From assembly GCF_000003605.2 (NCBI RefSeq), contig NW_003105604.1, positions 311,828-358,958 on the forward strand: 47,131 nucleotides of DNA, written 5' to 3'. The notes under the pieces were generated by a model. The model made no database searches. It saw only the letters and a program-made list of their open reading frames with translations, and had not been told where the DNA came from. Positions 9,832-21,291 of this stretch are shown piece after piece. The stretch's first letter is position 1. Each line of letters begins with the position of its first letter. The stretch is from Saccoglossus kowalevskii (lineage: Eukaryota > Hemichordata > Enteropneusta > Harrimaniidae). Both the position numbers and the translations under genes were made by a program.

Positions 9832-12800
9832 ATGAATACTCGCACGAGTGCCGTGTCCCTTGCGTGTGTAACATGTGTTCTTATACTGGCAACATCAACG
9901 GTGACAGGATTTTTTATACGTAAGTAACATCGACTCTTTATCAATATTTTGTTAGTAACACTCTATATAAGCACGAATGTATACACAGTTCCTCTTTCAG
10001 TATTTCTATGATGATGTCTGTGATGTTAAATACATATTCTTTTACTATGATATAAAAAAACGAATCAAATACTGACAGTAGTACACTAGTAAGAGGTTCG
10101 ACATCCTACTGTTTTTGAACATAGGTGTGATCACCGTCCCGGTGTTGGGGGACGGTGGTGTGATATAAATCTAATTAAACATCGGTACCATCCATGGACA
10201 ATCTCATTTCTAAAATTGGCAATACGCTCTGTAAACTACCGGCAAACTACCGAGTAATTCAACGCAACATTGTTTATAATATTCTTTTTACAGGTAGGAC
10301 CGACCCTTGTAGACTGAACCGATGTCTGAATGGTGGAAGGTGTCATGCTCTATCGGGCAGTGGTTTCTACTGTAGTTGTCCCCGTGGATATCACGGTATG
10401 TCATGTTTTTTTATTAGGGGGTCTCAGAAATTGGATTTTTAAGTTTCAATTACAAGTGTCTGAATAAGTCGTCAACGCGAGTCACAATTTAGATGTAATT
10501 CTGGCACGTTTGTGTGATTTAGAATTTGAACCAGACTGTGTTTAAAATTAAATTGAATGAATATCACAAACGTAAAGCTCGTGTTTTGCATGCCGTAAAT
10601 ATCATCATATGCGCTTCATTGTCGCGTTCTAAAGTACACACGTATACCTGTATATAGCCCTGTCATTACTACAGTGATGGCAAGTATATAGTGCATATAT
10701 GCCATTCAGGAACAGCGATCATTCCCTGCGGCATTTACATATACTGATAACTGTAGTGTTGAATTTTTATTTTTTGTCAATTAAGTTTTTACCGGAAATT
10801 TACACAAATTTACACATATCAAGCATTGCAAAAATTAAATAAGAGGCTCCCTCAAATTGATGTATGTTGTTAAAACGTGGGGAACATGTTTAGGCTAACA
10901 GTCAGTCGAACAGATTTCTACGCATGCGTGATACGATCCATTCGATTCGTGTTTAATTGAGTGATTATTTGAATATGCTTCACAGTGTCAGGTGTCGATA
11001 TATTTCGAAGGGTTGGGATTTACTCCCCCGTAATACGATCCAATTAACCATGGTGGTTATCGTTATAAATTCACCCATGTCTCAGTGATAATGTCAAGTA
11101 TTGATTTGCATTAGTATTTTGATAGATCTGTTTAATGAAGAAATCGCCCATACAGATTTATGATTTATTAAAAGTCAATTGATAAAATGGCTTTGATGCC
11201 TTCGTCTTCAGAAAGCATCGAAATTGACTAACGACTAGTTCTTTCTATATTATCGGATATAATGCTGTAAGCCGTCTACAAATTCCAATATTCAACGGAC
11301 AGTAAGATTGTAGTAATGAGATAAAAGTCGCCAAAACACAAGTTCGCAGTTTTCTCCCGTGTAACCAATGGTCACGTGATCGTAAATCGAAGACACTGTA
11401 TTTATTGGAGTACTAGTATTTGCGAAATCAGCTATGGTTCATACTCTGGACACATATGTAGGTTTCATGCGGCGTATCGATGATGCCAAATATCCGGTAA
11501 TTTGTAGTTTAAAAAGAAAAAAATGCCAGTAAATAGAAGAGTTAATTTCCTTGATGAGTCGATAAACTGTTGAAAAGTAGCTTGACGATCTTTGCATCTC
11601 ACCGAAATGTGCGTTTAGACGCCGGATACGCCAGACAAATAGTGACGTACTGCAGTGGCAGTCACGATCCCGTCAACTCACCGCGTTGATTTCTGACGCG
11701 TTCAGTTTGAATGAAAGGTGTACATTTCGTTCTGAACACAGTAGATTTAAATAGAAGATACACGTTTCTTATTTCATCTTTCATAAATTAATGCGTTATC
11801 AAGATAGCTTTTTAAAATAAATATCAAACTACTTGGGTTTGAGTGTAGAAGTCGTGAAACGTTTGATTTGTATTATATCTTTGGATAGTTTGAAAAATCG
11901 GACACTAAAGATCTTACGTCATAAGTAGTTTTCTTTAGATATAACATGTAAATACACAGACTGGATTGCATTGCAATGAGAAGACGCTTGTGTTACTGGT
12001 ACGTACTATCAATTCAATGCGCATGCGCTTTATATCACTAGCACGTACTATCAATGCAATGCGCATGGACATTTGCGTACTAGTTATTAATTACTACTTG
12101 ATGGAGACAATACTACCGCTTTGTTTACTTTAAACAATGGTTAAACGCTCGATGCGAATGTTAAATATTGTTAAACAATAATTGCTCCCGAGATCTCGAA
12201 TTTGCAAAAAGATGAGGATTATGGTCGTCATCTTGACAAGCCACCATGATAGGTATGTACTGTGATGAATTGATCTCTGTCACCATCATATTCACAGTGC
12301 ATTTTCTTTAGCGTCGTTGCTTTCATAATTCGATCATGTTTGTACATGTAATTGCAGTAATAAACTAAATTATTAACGCCTATCATTTACGTCATCGCCA
12401 AAAGATGGAAGGGAAGTGACGTCAATAAAGATGTGTTCTCTTGTTTTTCAAAAATATGATTGTTTGTCTGGTATCAATACAGGATACTGGAAATAGACAG
12501 ATAATGGGGCCATTGTCATACAAAATGTATGAGGCATGTCACGTATTAATTCTTTTTGTCGTCGACGGTGAACGACCTAACTATGGCTACAATGAGGGTA
12601 ACTGTAGTTAAAGGGGCACCTTCCAGTTAAGATTAATTTTACAACAAATTTGCTTTCTGGATTAAAATAACAATGGATAACAAAAGATAGATTAACATTG
12701 TAAACAACATAAACAATAGTGTCCCATGATTCTTTGGTGCAATCCATGGGATTGAGCGGTTCCCCTTTTTTTAACGACCTGTTTGGGTCGAGGTTGTAGT

Positions 12801-14853
12801 AAACGTTGTAAGGACGTTATATAGAAGGACAATGAACCAATTATCTGTAGAAATCGCACCTGATTTCAGACTTATCATATTGAACTACGTGTTACATTCA
12901 TCCACACATCATATGCTTGGCTCATTCAGTAAAGTGACCATGTATCCACACAGTACGTCGATCTGATAATCGTTGGTTGTTATCCAAGGTGCGACAAGAA
13001 AGTCGTACTCTCCAATTAGAACATGTGAGAACAGGATCATTCTATAAAAATACCCCTTCCTAGTAAACTACTATTGTTGAGAACGAAGAAACTATTCACT
13101 GGTACTGTTTGTAACAAAGAAATAATACTTCTCTAAATAATGAAATAAAACTATCCACTATCGAATGTTAGCGAACCGTTAAGAGCAATATAGCCGAGCC
13201 AAATTTTAAAAAGTTGTATTACTCCTTTGTACTACTATTCAGAAATAACCACTACATGTGTCTATATTAGTGACCCATTAATATAATTTGATTAGATTTT
13301 TATTTAAACTCGATAACTTCATAGGTAAAATACCATTTTTCATGAAAGTCAAGTGTAAGAACATCAAAAGCACAAAACAGGTGCATGACTATACACTAAA
13401 AGATTTGTTTGAATATAATATTACTTTTTAAAATTACACTTTCTGACAAAATCGTAAAAAACAATAATTTCTTGCAAATAGACAATGGCACAGAATCTCT
13501 GAAAACACCTTCAACTGGTATAAAATATCATGAAATATAGTTCTGGTTCTAGTTACTTGTAATATGTTCGGTTTGGATGGAAGTAACACTCCAGACGGAA
13601 TATAGCGATGGAACATTCTACTAATCTGGGGTTAAGTTATGGGTTGCCTTGTAAATATGGCTTAAACGATTTATACGAAGTTTTGTTGACAGGAATAACC
13701 ATTTAAGCGGAGAAAGGCGGTACGATCTTAAGAATAAGTCTCATGGCACGTTTCTGTAAACGCTCCAATGTAGCGTGCCTGATATTGTAGTCGGTTGTAA
13801 AACTCCAAACATTAGAACAATAGTTAATATGTGATGATACAAAACAATAATAAAACAACGTGAATGAAAGGGGAGACATTTTTTAATACGTGATAGTAAA
13901 AATCGTTTAGTATGAATTTTCTTTTCAATGGAAGAAATACAGTCAAAGTAACTTCTCAGAAGATACATATAAATGACCCTGCCAGCCATTACCAAACTGA
14001 ATACCAACACGTCATCTCATTTCAGAAGTGGTAACAACCATTCATTTAGTTTTAGTTGGGTTTACACACAATTTGTTATCAAAACTACGTCACGTGTGAT
14101 TTTACGTCTCCTCACACGTTATCTCAGATCACATGATCATAAAGACTGCTACATTTACAGAATACAAAACGTACGAATATATCTTTATTTATCTGACTTA
14201 TCTCCACAGGTAGCTATTGTTCCCTTGGCAACGGCATGTGTGAATATCACCAGTGTCACAATGGCGGCACCTGTGTCGTAAGTACACTAATTTATTTTCT
14301 CCTTTCAATTTCATTCAATATATGTACTGTATGCTTAGTGGCTTTATTTTCATACTTTCATCAAAGATGTCAAAAACGTGAAAATGCACTCACATAGATT
14401 TCCCGGATATAGTCTAGATCGTGCATCTCGCCATAGATTTGGTGCTGTCAAAACTTTTAGTAAGATATTGTGCATTAATATATCCTTATGACTGTTTAGG
14501 GCGACTTAGACGAGATTTTCTGTAAATAAAACAACTTGAAAACTAAACTTTGATATGTAGAATGCATTACGCGATCAGTACAAAGGAAAGATAGTTACAT
14601 TCATACACTATGATATGTTTCTGATATCCAACCTGCACGGTGTTAAACGAATAATTTTTGTTTTCAGGACATAGGCGGATGGGCAACGTGTCGCTGCTTC
14701 TTTGGTTACTACGGCAGAGACTGCTCAGCCAGTGTGTGTGACGACTTCCGGTGCAATCATGGTGGCACATGCGTAGTGGACTTTGATTCTCCAAAGTGCC
14801 AGTGTCGGGATAATCACCATGGCGACCATTGTCAATTCTCCAGCACATCGTAG
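9832..14853 (+). CDS. Secreted protein with three EGF domains (147 aa)
   Basis: Four coding exons: 9832-9919, 10294-10395, 14210-14277 and 14668-14853. Donors are GTAAGT, GTATGT and GTAAGT; acceptors are pyrimidine-rich, and the phases join (1, 1, 0). Exon 1 encodes a signal peptide, MNTRTSAVSLACVTCVLILA. The mature part has exactly 18 cysteines in three EGF patterns: C35-C40-C46-C56-C58-C67, C74-C79-C85-C94-C96-C105 and C110-C115-C121-C130-C132-C141. Each has the usual N-G-G or H-G-G turn before the third cysteine. No transmembrane segment follows and no calcium-binding D-x-D/N-E motif is seen, so it is probably a secreted ligand or matrix-type protein, possibly disulphide-rich defence or signalling; the family does not decide which. 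A TATA box precedes it. Intron 2 (3.8 kb) carries an antisense LINE relic. Extra alternative exons cannot be excluded. Confidence 0.85.
11995..12067 (+). repeat. Two copies of a short dispersed repeat
   Basis: Copies at 11995-12025 and 12037-12067 share ACTGGTACGTACTATCAATT or a close variant followed by CAATGCGCATG, 42 bp apart. Related single copies lie at 22075-22097 and 31010-31033. The repeat sits in intron 2 of the EGF gene. Confidence 0.6.
13434..14000 (-). mobile_element. LINE relic, reverse transcriptase thumb region
   Basis: On the - strand the decayed frames read SSIEKKIHTKRFLLSRIKKC, then a segment matching the LYHHILTIVLMFGVL-type motif, then RLQKRAMRLIL-like sequence in a shifted frame (ERLQKRAMR), then LSPLKWLFLSTKLRINRLSH and YKATHNLTPD before stops. 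This order is characteristic of the C-terminal half of CR1/L2-type LINE reverse transcriptases. Several frameshifts and stops make it inactive. It lies antisense in intron 2 of the EGF gene. Confidence 0.8.
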
Positions 14854-14906
14854 TATTGGTACAGACATGACGGAATTGTATATACATATACACTTCAATT
14901 ACCCCA

Positions 14907-15026
14907 AATGCACCACGTGAACCGAGATTGGACGACCACGCCATTCCGGACATTTTGTTTGGCGATAAAGGATTGAATAATTGAAAAAACATGTTATATG
15001 AGTCGTTGTTAAAACTGATATTATGT
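14907..15026 (+). repeat. 120-bp direct repeat, copy 1 (3' flank of EGF gene)
   Basis: Starts 54 bp after the EGF stop codon with AATGCACCACGTGAACCGAG and ends near TTAAAACTGATATTATGTA. It matches 15475-15598 along its full length with scattered substitutions and small indels. It is probably part of the 3' UTR. Confidence 0.8.
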
Positions 15027-15474
15027 ATATATATATTTAGTATCATGCTTAATTACTCATGCATGTTACATTATTCCATATTTGTCTTCTATTTATTGTA
15101 CATTTTATTTCTTTGCATATAATAGATTATTAAACACGGGCACGCGAAGTGGGTTCTTGTTCACTTTAAATATTAGCTCATGTCGGAAATATATTCGCAG
15201 AAGAGTAACTTTTAGAAGCGCCCTTATGGGCCGAATGTACTATGTTTTAAGTTGTTTTTATTTAAAATGTAAGATTTTATTCAAGGTTGTATTGATATTT
15301 AAGAAATTACATCATATTGTTCTAGATGCGTTTGGTTTTTCATGGGATCTCTACTTTCACTCCCCCTCGCCAAAAACATTTAACAGAAAACGCCCTCTAT
15401 AGTTTTCGTCTTTGATGAAATAATTTTAGTCGGGATATATGCCTTAGTGTCATTTTCGGGGGTCTTGTTCTCTC

Positions 15475-15598
15475 CCATAATGCACCAAGTGAACCGAGAT
15501 TGGACGACCACATAATTCTGGATATTTTGTTTGGCAATCAAAGATTGAATAATTGAAACATCATGTTATGTGATTTGTTGTTAAAACTGATATTAAGT
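15475..15598 (+). repeat. 120-bp direct repeat, copy 2
   Basis: Second copy of 14907-15026, starting TAATGCACCAAGTGAACCGA and ending TTAAAACTGATATTAAGTA. The copies are about 570 bp apart. Sequence between them shows no exon. Confidence 0.8.
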
Positions 15599-16135
15599 AG
15601 GTGTTTTAACTCAAAGTATACTAAAACTCGGCCTCAAGACACGTCGTTTCTTTTTTTAGCAAACATTTGAACTAGTGGTATGGGACACTTACATTTTTTT
15701 TAATTTCTATATTTTATTTATGGCAATTTGTCACGTATTTATGACAATTGTTTGGTTTTACTCGCCATTATTTAGTTTTTTATTCGACACGTTTGGGGAA
15801 GTATGTCGTAACCCGTGTTCTGATTGGTTGCCGACTCTAGGTACCAAAAAAAAAATAATAATAACGGCAAGAAAAACCAAAATAATAGCCAAAATAAATA
15901 ACAATGAATAAAATATTGGAATAACAAGTAAATAAATAGAAAAGAAGTAAATGGAGCATCGGGACGTTTATAAAAAAAAAGCTCCATATACAGTATTTTT
16001 CCGTGGCCAAGTTGCCCTTTTCTTAAGTGTGCGCCCTCATCAGGGCTCAGACGAATAACATCATATAGTATATGTGCATCACCCATGTCATATACATAAT
16101 TCAAGATATATTTCTATTTCTGTGGGAGGCGAACC
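15599..16135. other. Non-coding stretch, possibly a repeat remnant
   Basis: AT-rich. A - strand frame of 110 codons (15772-16104) runs through poly-T/TTATTATT sequence and has no recognised product. The part at 15960-16060 (GCCCTCATCAGGGCTCAGAC and flanks) has the feel of an interspersed repeat, but ends could not be set. Confidence 0.35.
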
Positions 16136-16301
16136 AGCTCGTTGATATGACGTCACATACATGTTATAAATCCTAGTCACAACATGTCGTGCAGCTCGTT
16201 GATATGACGTCACATACATGTTATGAATCCTAGTCACAACATCTCGTGCAGCTCGTTGTTATGACGTCACATACATGTTATGAGTTCTAGTCACAACATC
16301 T
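16136..16301 (+). repeat. 57-bp tandem repeat, three copies, each with a perfect CRE
   Basis: Units start AGCTCGTTGATATGACGTCA and continue with CATACATGTTAT and CTAGTCACAACATCTCGTGC. Copies begin at 16136, 16193 and 16250; the last is slightly truncated. Each contains TGACGTCA, at 16148-16155, 16205-16212 and 16262-16269, all unchanged although other positions vary. It lies between the EGF gene and the 3' end of the first PNPLA gene. Confidence 0.93.
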
Positions 16302-16716
16302 GATGGAATGCCTGAAAACATGTCATGCTTTACCGTTTGATACCCCGCCAACATTTATTTGACAGACACATTGTTATTGTCACTATAACAACAGAAGCGA
16401 CCACATGACTGAGTCTGAAAGTACTTTTAATAGTTTACAGAAATTGACAACAAAATATTTACACAGATGGACGGGTCTCAGTGGGCTTTCACGTCATTAA
16501 ACGTGTACAAACAATAAAGACATAACTACAAATACAAATAAAACATACGGTTAAGCTGTAACCGGTTGTCATGGAAACTAAAATTGTCTCATTTTAGACA
16601 AAATATACATAAGAATTTCTGATTAAAAACTAGAAGAAACTACTGCACTGTAGACAATTATGTGTGAATATAAGCGAAACGGTTTGTTTTAAAACAAAAC
16701 ACCACCCAGTATTACG

Positions 16717-16861
16717 TTAAAGCGGAAGGGTCGTCACCTGCACAAGCGACGATAACAACTTACACTAAAAACGCAAAGGCTCATGGGTAGACGCTTTTTT
16801 GTAAACAATGACACGCTATGGCCATCTGACGCATGCGCAGGTGACGACTCCTCCGCTTGAA
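16717..16861. mobile_element. Miniature inverted-repeat element with TTAA flank, copy 1
   Basis: A 137-bp element (16721-16857) whose left end AGCGGAAGGGTCGTCACCTG is the imperfect inverse of its right end CAGGTGACGACTCCTCCGCT. Flanks are TTAA on the left and TGAA on the right, read as a TTAA target duplication with one substitution. The interior (TAACAAC, AAAAACGCAAAG, GTAAACAATGACA, CTATGGCCATCTGACGCATG) matches the element at 33604-33768. It lies about 0.7 kb beyond the 3' end of the first PNPLA gene. Confidence 0.85.
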
Positions 16862-17579
16862 TTCGTTAATAGCACCATGTACATATTACAATGTAATATA
16901 GTTGTATTTAGACGCAAACCTGACAAATATATTTTTCTAACACTCATGGTTGGAGAGAAAATTGTCAAAAAATAATAATTGTGAGATGTGGACAAATTAT
17001 TTCAAATGTTTTGTTTGATATTACATGTGGTTCACAAATGGCGTCAGTAAGCATCACGTGATGTGGGTACTTACTCATAAAAACGTTAGACTCGGGCAAA
17101 CAAATAAGTAAACAAAAACTAAATTAGATCGACTAACTAACTAGTGTATGATTTAATATGAGCTTATTAAAACATTGTTTTGTGGGGTTTTTTCAGTGAC
17201 ATAATTAATTATATGCAACATAAAGATAAAGTGTGACAAAAAGCGCTGGTGATTTTGGGTCAGAGGGATTGCATTGTATTACATTTTAAAATGCGATATA
17301 TTTTTACAAAATGAATGTATTTCCAGTCGTATGATAAGAGAACTTGACTAAGATAACGTAGATCAACTCAACTTGATAAACATACTGATAATTCGCTAGA
17401 GGGCGCGGAGTACGGGGGAAGGTGCACATATATTCCACTGACAAAATAGGTGAACCGATTTGCTGGCAATTCTGGATCTGCCTAAATTACAACAGAATGT
17501 GAATATCTGAACTTCTAATCATATAAAAGTAAATCTTCGTCGCCAGATACGTCTGATATAAAGATTTTTTACTCTAGAT
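16862..17579. other. Non-coding, 3' flank of first PNPLA gene
   Basis: AT-rich sequence between the miniature element and the stop codon of the - strand PNPLA gene; probably includes its 3' UTR. No reliable polyadenylation signal could be chosen. Confidence 0.45.
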
Positions 17580-20500
17580 TCACGAACACACACATAGTTC
17601 TTGTTCCTCGTCCCGGACTACTTTTCCATTTTTGAGATACAAAAGTGTATCCTCATACCCGGTCCGGAAATACTCCATGTGCCTATTCCAAGTTTGTGGC
17701 AAGAGGGCGTCGTTGAGTGGCATAAAATTCCACGCTGTCCAGTCCACGGGGTAGCTAGTTGTGATAGATGATACTCGAACCGCGTTGCTGATATTTTTCA
17801 CTTTCGGTCCGATGTCTATTCCGTCGCCTAAAAATGGCGCAACTGTAATTGTTTTAGAGAACCCGGGAAATATGTCTTCAGTGGGAATATTATTCGTAAG
17901 TCCGGTGTCCATCCAGCACTAAAAAAGGGGAGCCAGAAAATAAAATGAGAATTTATTGGGGTTGTTTAGCCGCCAGTATGATGTTCATATCAACCAATCA
18001 ACCAATCAATTTACACATTTAAAAGTGGACCACCTGGGTGGGTATTATAATAGCGAATAAAAGCCACATGGAAAATTTCATCTTTTTTCTCGATATACTG
18101 ACTAACATTAAGATACTGTGATAAAGTCCACCCCAACAAAAAAGAGGACATCATAATGTTCGCCAGAGTTCATTGACAACATCAGATGAAAAAGGCCATT
18201 GGGTCACTAAGCTTCTTTATAATGTGCACGTATGTGAATTTTGTGTAGATTTTTCACTCACCGATCCATTGTGTTGCGGCGGGCTTAGACCTCCCCATAT
18301 TGGTATGTAGCAGCTACCACTTAATACCTGTCAGTACAAAGGAGAAATTTACTAGTAGATAAAAAGAAAGTATTTCCCGCCAAAATATTTCGTAAATTCA
18401 TTTCGACACAGGCAGATATAGCTTACATGTTTGGATCAATCATTTGGAAGGGTTGGTCAACATTTTGGTTGAGAACATATATAAAAGTCTGATTTGTGAA
18501 ATGTGACAACCGTTTGACAACAGAGATGAAACAGATAAAACAGTACCAAAGTCCCTTCGAAACAAATTCTTTGCATGTCAAAACGAATGATTGTGGATGC
18601 GGCAACCGATGTCACGTGATATCATGGGGCCATGTAATACATTTCCACAAATCTCAGTATGTCTTTATTAATAAATCTCACCTCTATCAAGTTTTTCCTT
18701 GACTCATAATTACTGGTGGCGACACTGAAGTCTTCAGAGGTATCTATGAAGTGATTACGAAACATGTCGATAGCAGTAGTTCCCATGGTTGTCCCGAGTC
18801 GTATCCACTCGTGAGGGTCCATCCATGGCAACGTCATTGGTAGATGGAAACTTGAAGAGCGTTTCTGGAACCTATTGGAAGCAATGAATAGACGGTTCGT
18901 GGCAATGTCTTGAAGTGGGCCGTTGTCCTGTGGTAGAATTCTATCAAGTGTTTCACGAAGTCGCTCCGTGAGTGTCGGATGATCGTTCATTTTGATGCCG
19001 CCAGTGTATCGGATTTCGTCGACTATGCTGCGACAGGCTTCCATGTAATCCTGCATATGGTGAAATTTTGAAAAAAAAAACGGTATGACTATATATAAGA
19101 GTATTTGGTTAGAATGGTACAGATAGGGTTGCGTAGTTTAGTATATACCAGGCGTTATACTAGCGCATAGATTCAGAGCATAGCAATATCTCTCTACAGT
19201 CACATATTGGCTGTAACCGCACCCAGCATTTAAACTGACCAATGAGAGTCACGAAAGTATTTTTATGTATCAAAACTGTTATGCTATCCTGTCACACAGT
19301 ATGCCGTGCTCAGGTGATAGTGGGGTGGCGTAACACCCCATAGCTCTAGATTATATTACCAATAATGGTATTTTGGTTTCAGCGGGTTTTTTTTTAAGTT
19401 CAGTGACTGAAATGCTGTGGATACAATGGAAAAAGTACCATTTTTTAAATAATGAATAAAAAAACAATCATCATCCGTATCTATGTGCGAAGAGCCGCAT
19501 CGAAATGCAAAGACCGAGAAACAACAGAATAGCATTCGTAACAGTATACCCCCGTGTTTACGATGCTTTTGCTTCGGAATAATATGATCATTAGGCAGAA
19601 ACAAATTTTGCAAATATTTTTCCACATCACTGATGGTTTACGGCCAGCGGATTGTTATCACCAGAATAGTGTTGATGTCAATTTGTTTTCCTATATCAAT
19701 TAAGCCTAAATTGTTTTGTCATGAATATAGTTTTGCTGTCACTGTCTTTCTATTGTTGTACTGTGCAGACCCCCTCTTAAGCATCCCATAATTTTTAACG
19801 GCCAATCTACGAGTATCACTTCCAATATGTAGACGTGTCTACAAGCAACTTGCGCTAGATTTCAACATTCGGTGTCACATTGACCTTTGACTTTAAAATG
19901 AAAGTATTGATATCATAAATTGAACATCTTTCCTATCTTTCCGTTGTGAACATACGTACAAATATATACTTTGACCTTTGTATCATGTGGGTTACACAGT
20001 GAACAAGTGTGTTAAGTTTGAAGTTCCTAGCAATTAACCCTTGTAACCCAAACTGAACATACGTAAATACATACTGAGATCATGACTCTTCAGGACCATT
20101 TGACCCAATAATACGCCCAGGTGTTGTGAGTGGCATGTGCAAGGAACTCATCTGCCATATCATAAGGTCCTAGTTTTCCCCCATGAAGTTATATTACATA
20201 GTACGAGTACACATAAACACACACTGTGACATTGACCTTTTGTCCCTAAACGAACACGAGAAACATTGTTCCAAGTTTGAAGTTCCTAGCTACCCATCTT
20301 GTAGCTCAATACTGAACATACAAACACAAACAATAATGTTATCTTGACCTATTGACCCGGAAATATATGCAGGTTTTGCGAGTCGCATTGTAAGATTGTA
20401 AAATAGATCAAAGACAAATCCTCTGAATGGTGTAGCAAGTGGTGGAAACTAACTTGAGCGCTCGATCTGGCCGTAACGCTTGGACTGTATGTAAATTAAC

Positions 20501-20735
20501 TAATTGATGTACATAAAAATACACATACATATATACTTACGGATATTCGATCAGGACATAACAATAAAAGTGCTGCAGCTATCGATCCACTCGATGTCCC
20601 GCCGTAGAATTCCACATTATTCAGCAGTTCCTGAGCATTATTGTAGAGAGAGTGCGCCACCCCAAGTTGATATACACCCAGGAACGTACTGCCTCCAAAA
20701 CATAAGTTGATTTTGTTGTCACTCGTCGAGTTCAT
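17580..20735 (-). CDS. Patatin-like phospholipase/lipase, PNPLA family, paralogue A (322 aa)
   Basis: Four coding exons on the - strand: 20735-20541, 19050-18682, 18327-18262 and 17918-17580. All introns are GT/AG and phase 0 (donors GTAAGT, GTGAGA, GTGAGT). Exon 1 carries the glycine-rich nucleotide-loop-like oxyanion motif CFGGSTFLGVYQLG (residues 12-25) and the nucleophile elbow G46-T-S48-S-G50. Exon 3 encodes SCYIPIWGGLSPP, which corresponds to the CFIPVYCG strand of human PNPLA2, and exon 4 opens with W-M-D214-T-G, the catalytic aspartate of the Ser/Asp dyad. Family members hydrolyse acyl esters of glycerolipids at membranes or lipid droplets; the substrate here is unknown. At 322 residues it is nearer PNPLA4 than PNPLA2 and lacks the long C-terminal lipid-droplet region. 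The position after Asp is Thr, where the family usually has Gly. ATG at 20735 is preceded by a possible acceptor, so a 5' untranslated exon may exist. Confidence 0.88.
19960..20400. repeat. Diverged duplicated repeat in intron 1 of PNPLA paralogue A
   Basis: Two related segments about 270 bp apart share AGTTTGAAGTTCCTAGC, then TTGTA with a few changes, then CTGAACATAC. TGACCTTTTGTCC or TGACCTTTG-like phrases precede each. This looks like a decayed interspersed repeat with an internal period of roughly 270 bp. Exact ends are not clear. Confidence 0.6.
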
Positions 20736-20948
20736 ATTCCAATTACTAAAGTTACAGCGTATTTAGATTTTCTACAAACGATACATAATATATGTAATGT
20801 TAATATATTTTCATACATGTACTATGCGTAGTTATTGTGGGTGAGTTGGTATAACCAGCTATGAGTTACTCTGTGCTAAATTGCAACGTTTCCTGTTAAT
20901 CTACTCAAATCTAAACATTTATTTATCAGTTCTAACAAAGTTCTGTTG

Positions 20949-20990
20949 CATACAACACAGTCCCTCAACGTTGAGGGACTGTGCATACAA
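20949..20990. mobile_element. 28-bp perfect palindrome flanked by 7-bp direct repeats
   Basis: The left arm CACAGTCCCTCAAC (20956-20969) is followed at once by its exact reverse complement (20970-20983). The palindrome is flanked by CATACAA on both sides (20949-20955 and 20984-20990). A target duplication around a structure that is all inverted repeat suggests a DNA transposon deleted down to its ends. A partner copy with the same ends and its own 7-bp duplication is at 35176-35209. It lies about 210 bp upstream of the PNPLA paralogue A start codon. Confidence 0.75.
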
Positions 20991-21291
20991 CCATGACCCA
21001 TATTACATTACATTAGCATACATGTCACTATGCGCATGCGCACAAGAAGTACGAATAGCATACTTTCCCACAATGATACGTTCGCAGTGATAACAATAAA
21101 GTATATCTGTTCTTTAACGTGCCACCCTTTTCTTTCACAGACGACTGTTGAATAAAGGACCGGTCAGGCAAATAATGTATGTACTATGCGTTTGTTCTTT
21201 ACCGTCAGATTTTTTAAACTCTCAAAATGACGCATTCTATATCGGAAACAGTGAATTTAGGTCACACCTCGCCCGATGAGCAACTCATTTA

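Noticed and set aside
10132-10157. Stem-loop CACCGTCC...GGACGGTG in EGF intron 1
   Set aside because: Eight-bp stem with a 10-bp loop, no duplication, partner copy or RNA-element context.
15950-16060. CTGATGAGGGC on the - strand followed by GAAAAGGG, considered as a hammerhead ribozyme core of a retroelement
   Set aside because: The bases between CTGATGA and GAAA cannot form stem II, and no flanking stem I/III pairing was seen.
18496-18702. 68-codon + strand frame opposite PNPLA paralogue A exon 2 and intron 2
   Set aside because: Antisense to a well supported exon; its reading frame follows from the complementary coding sequence.
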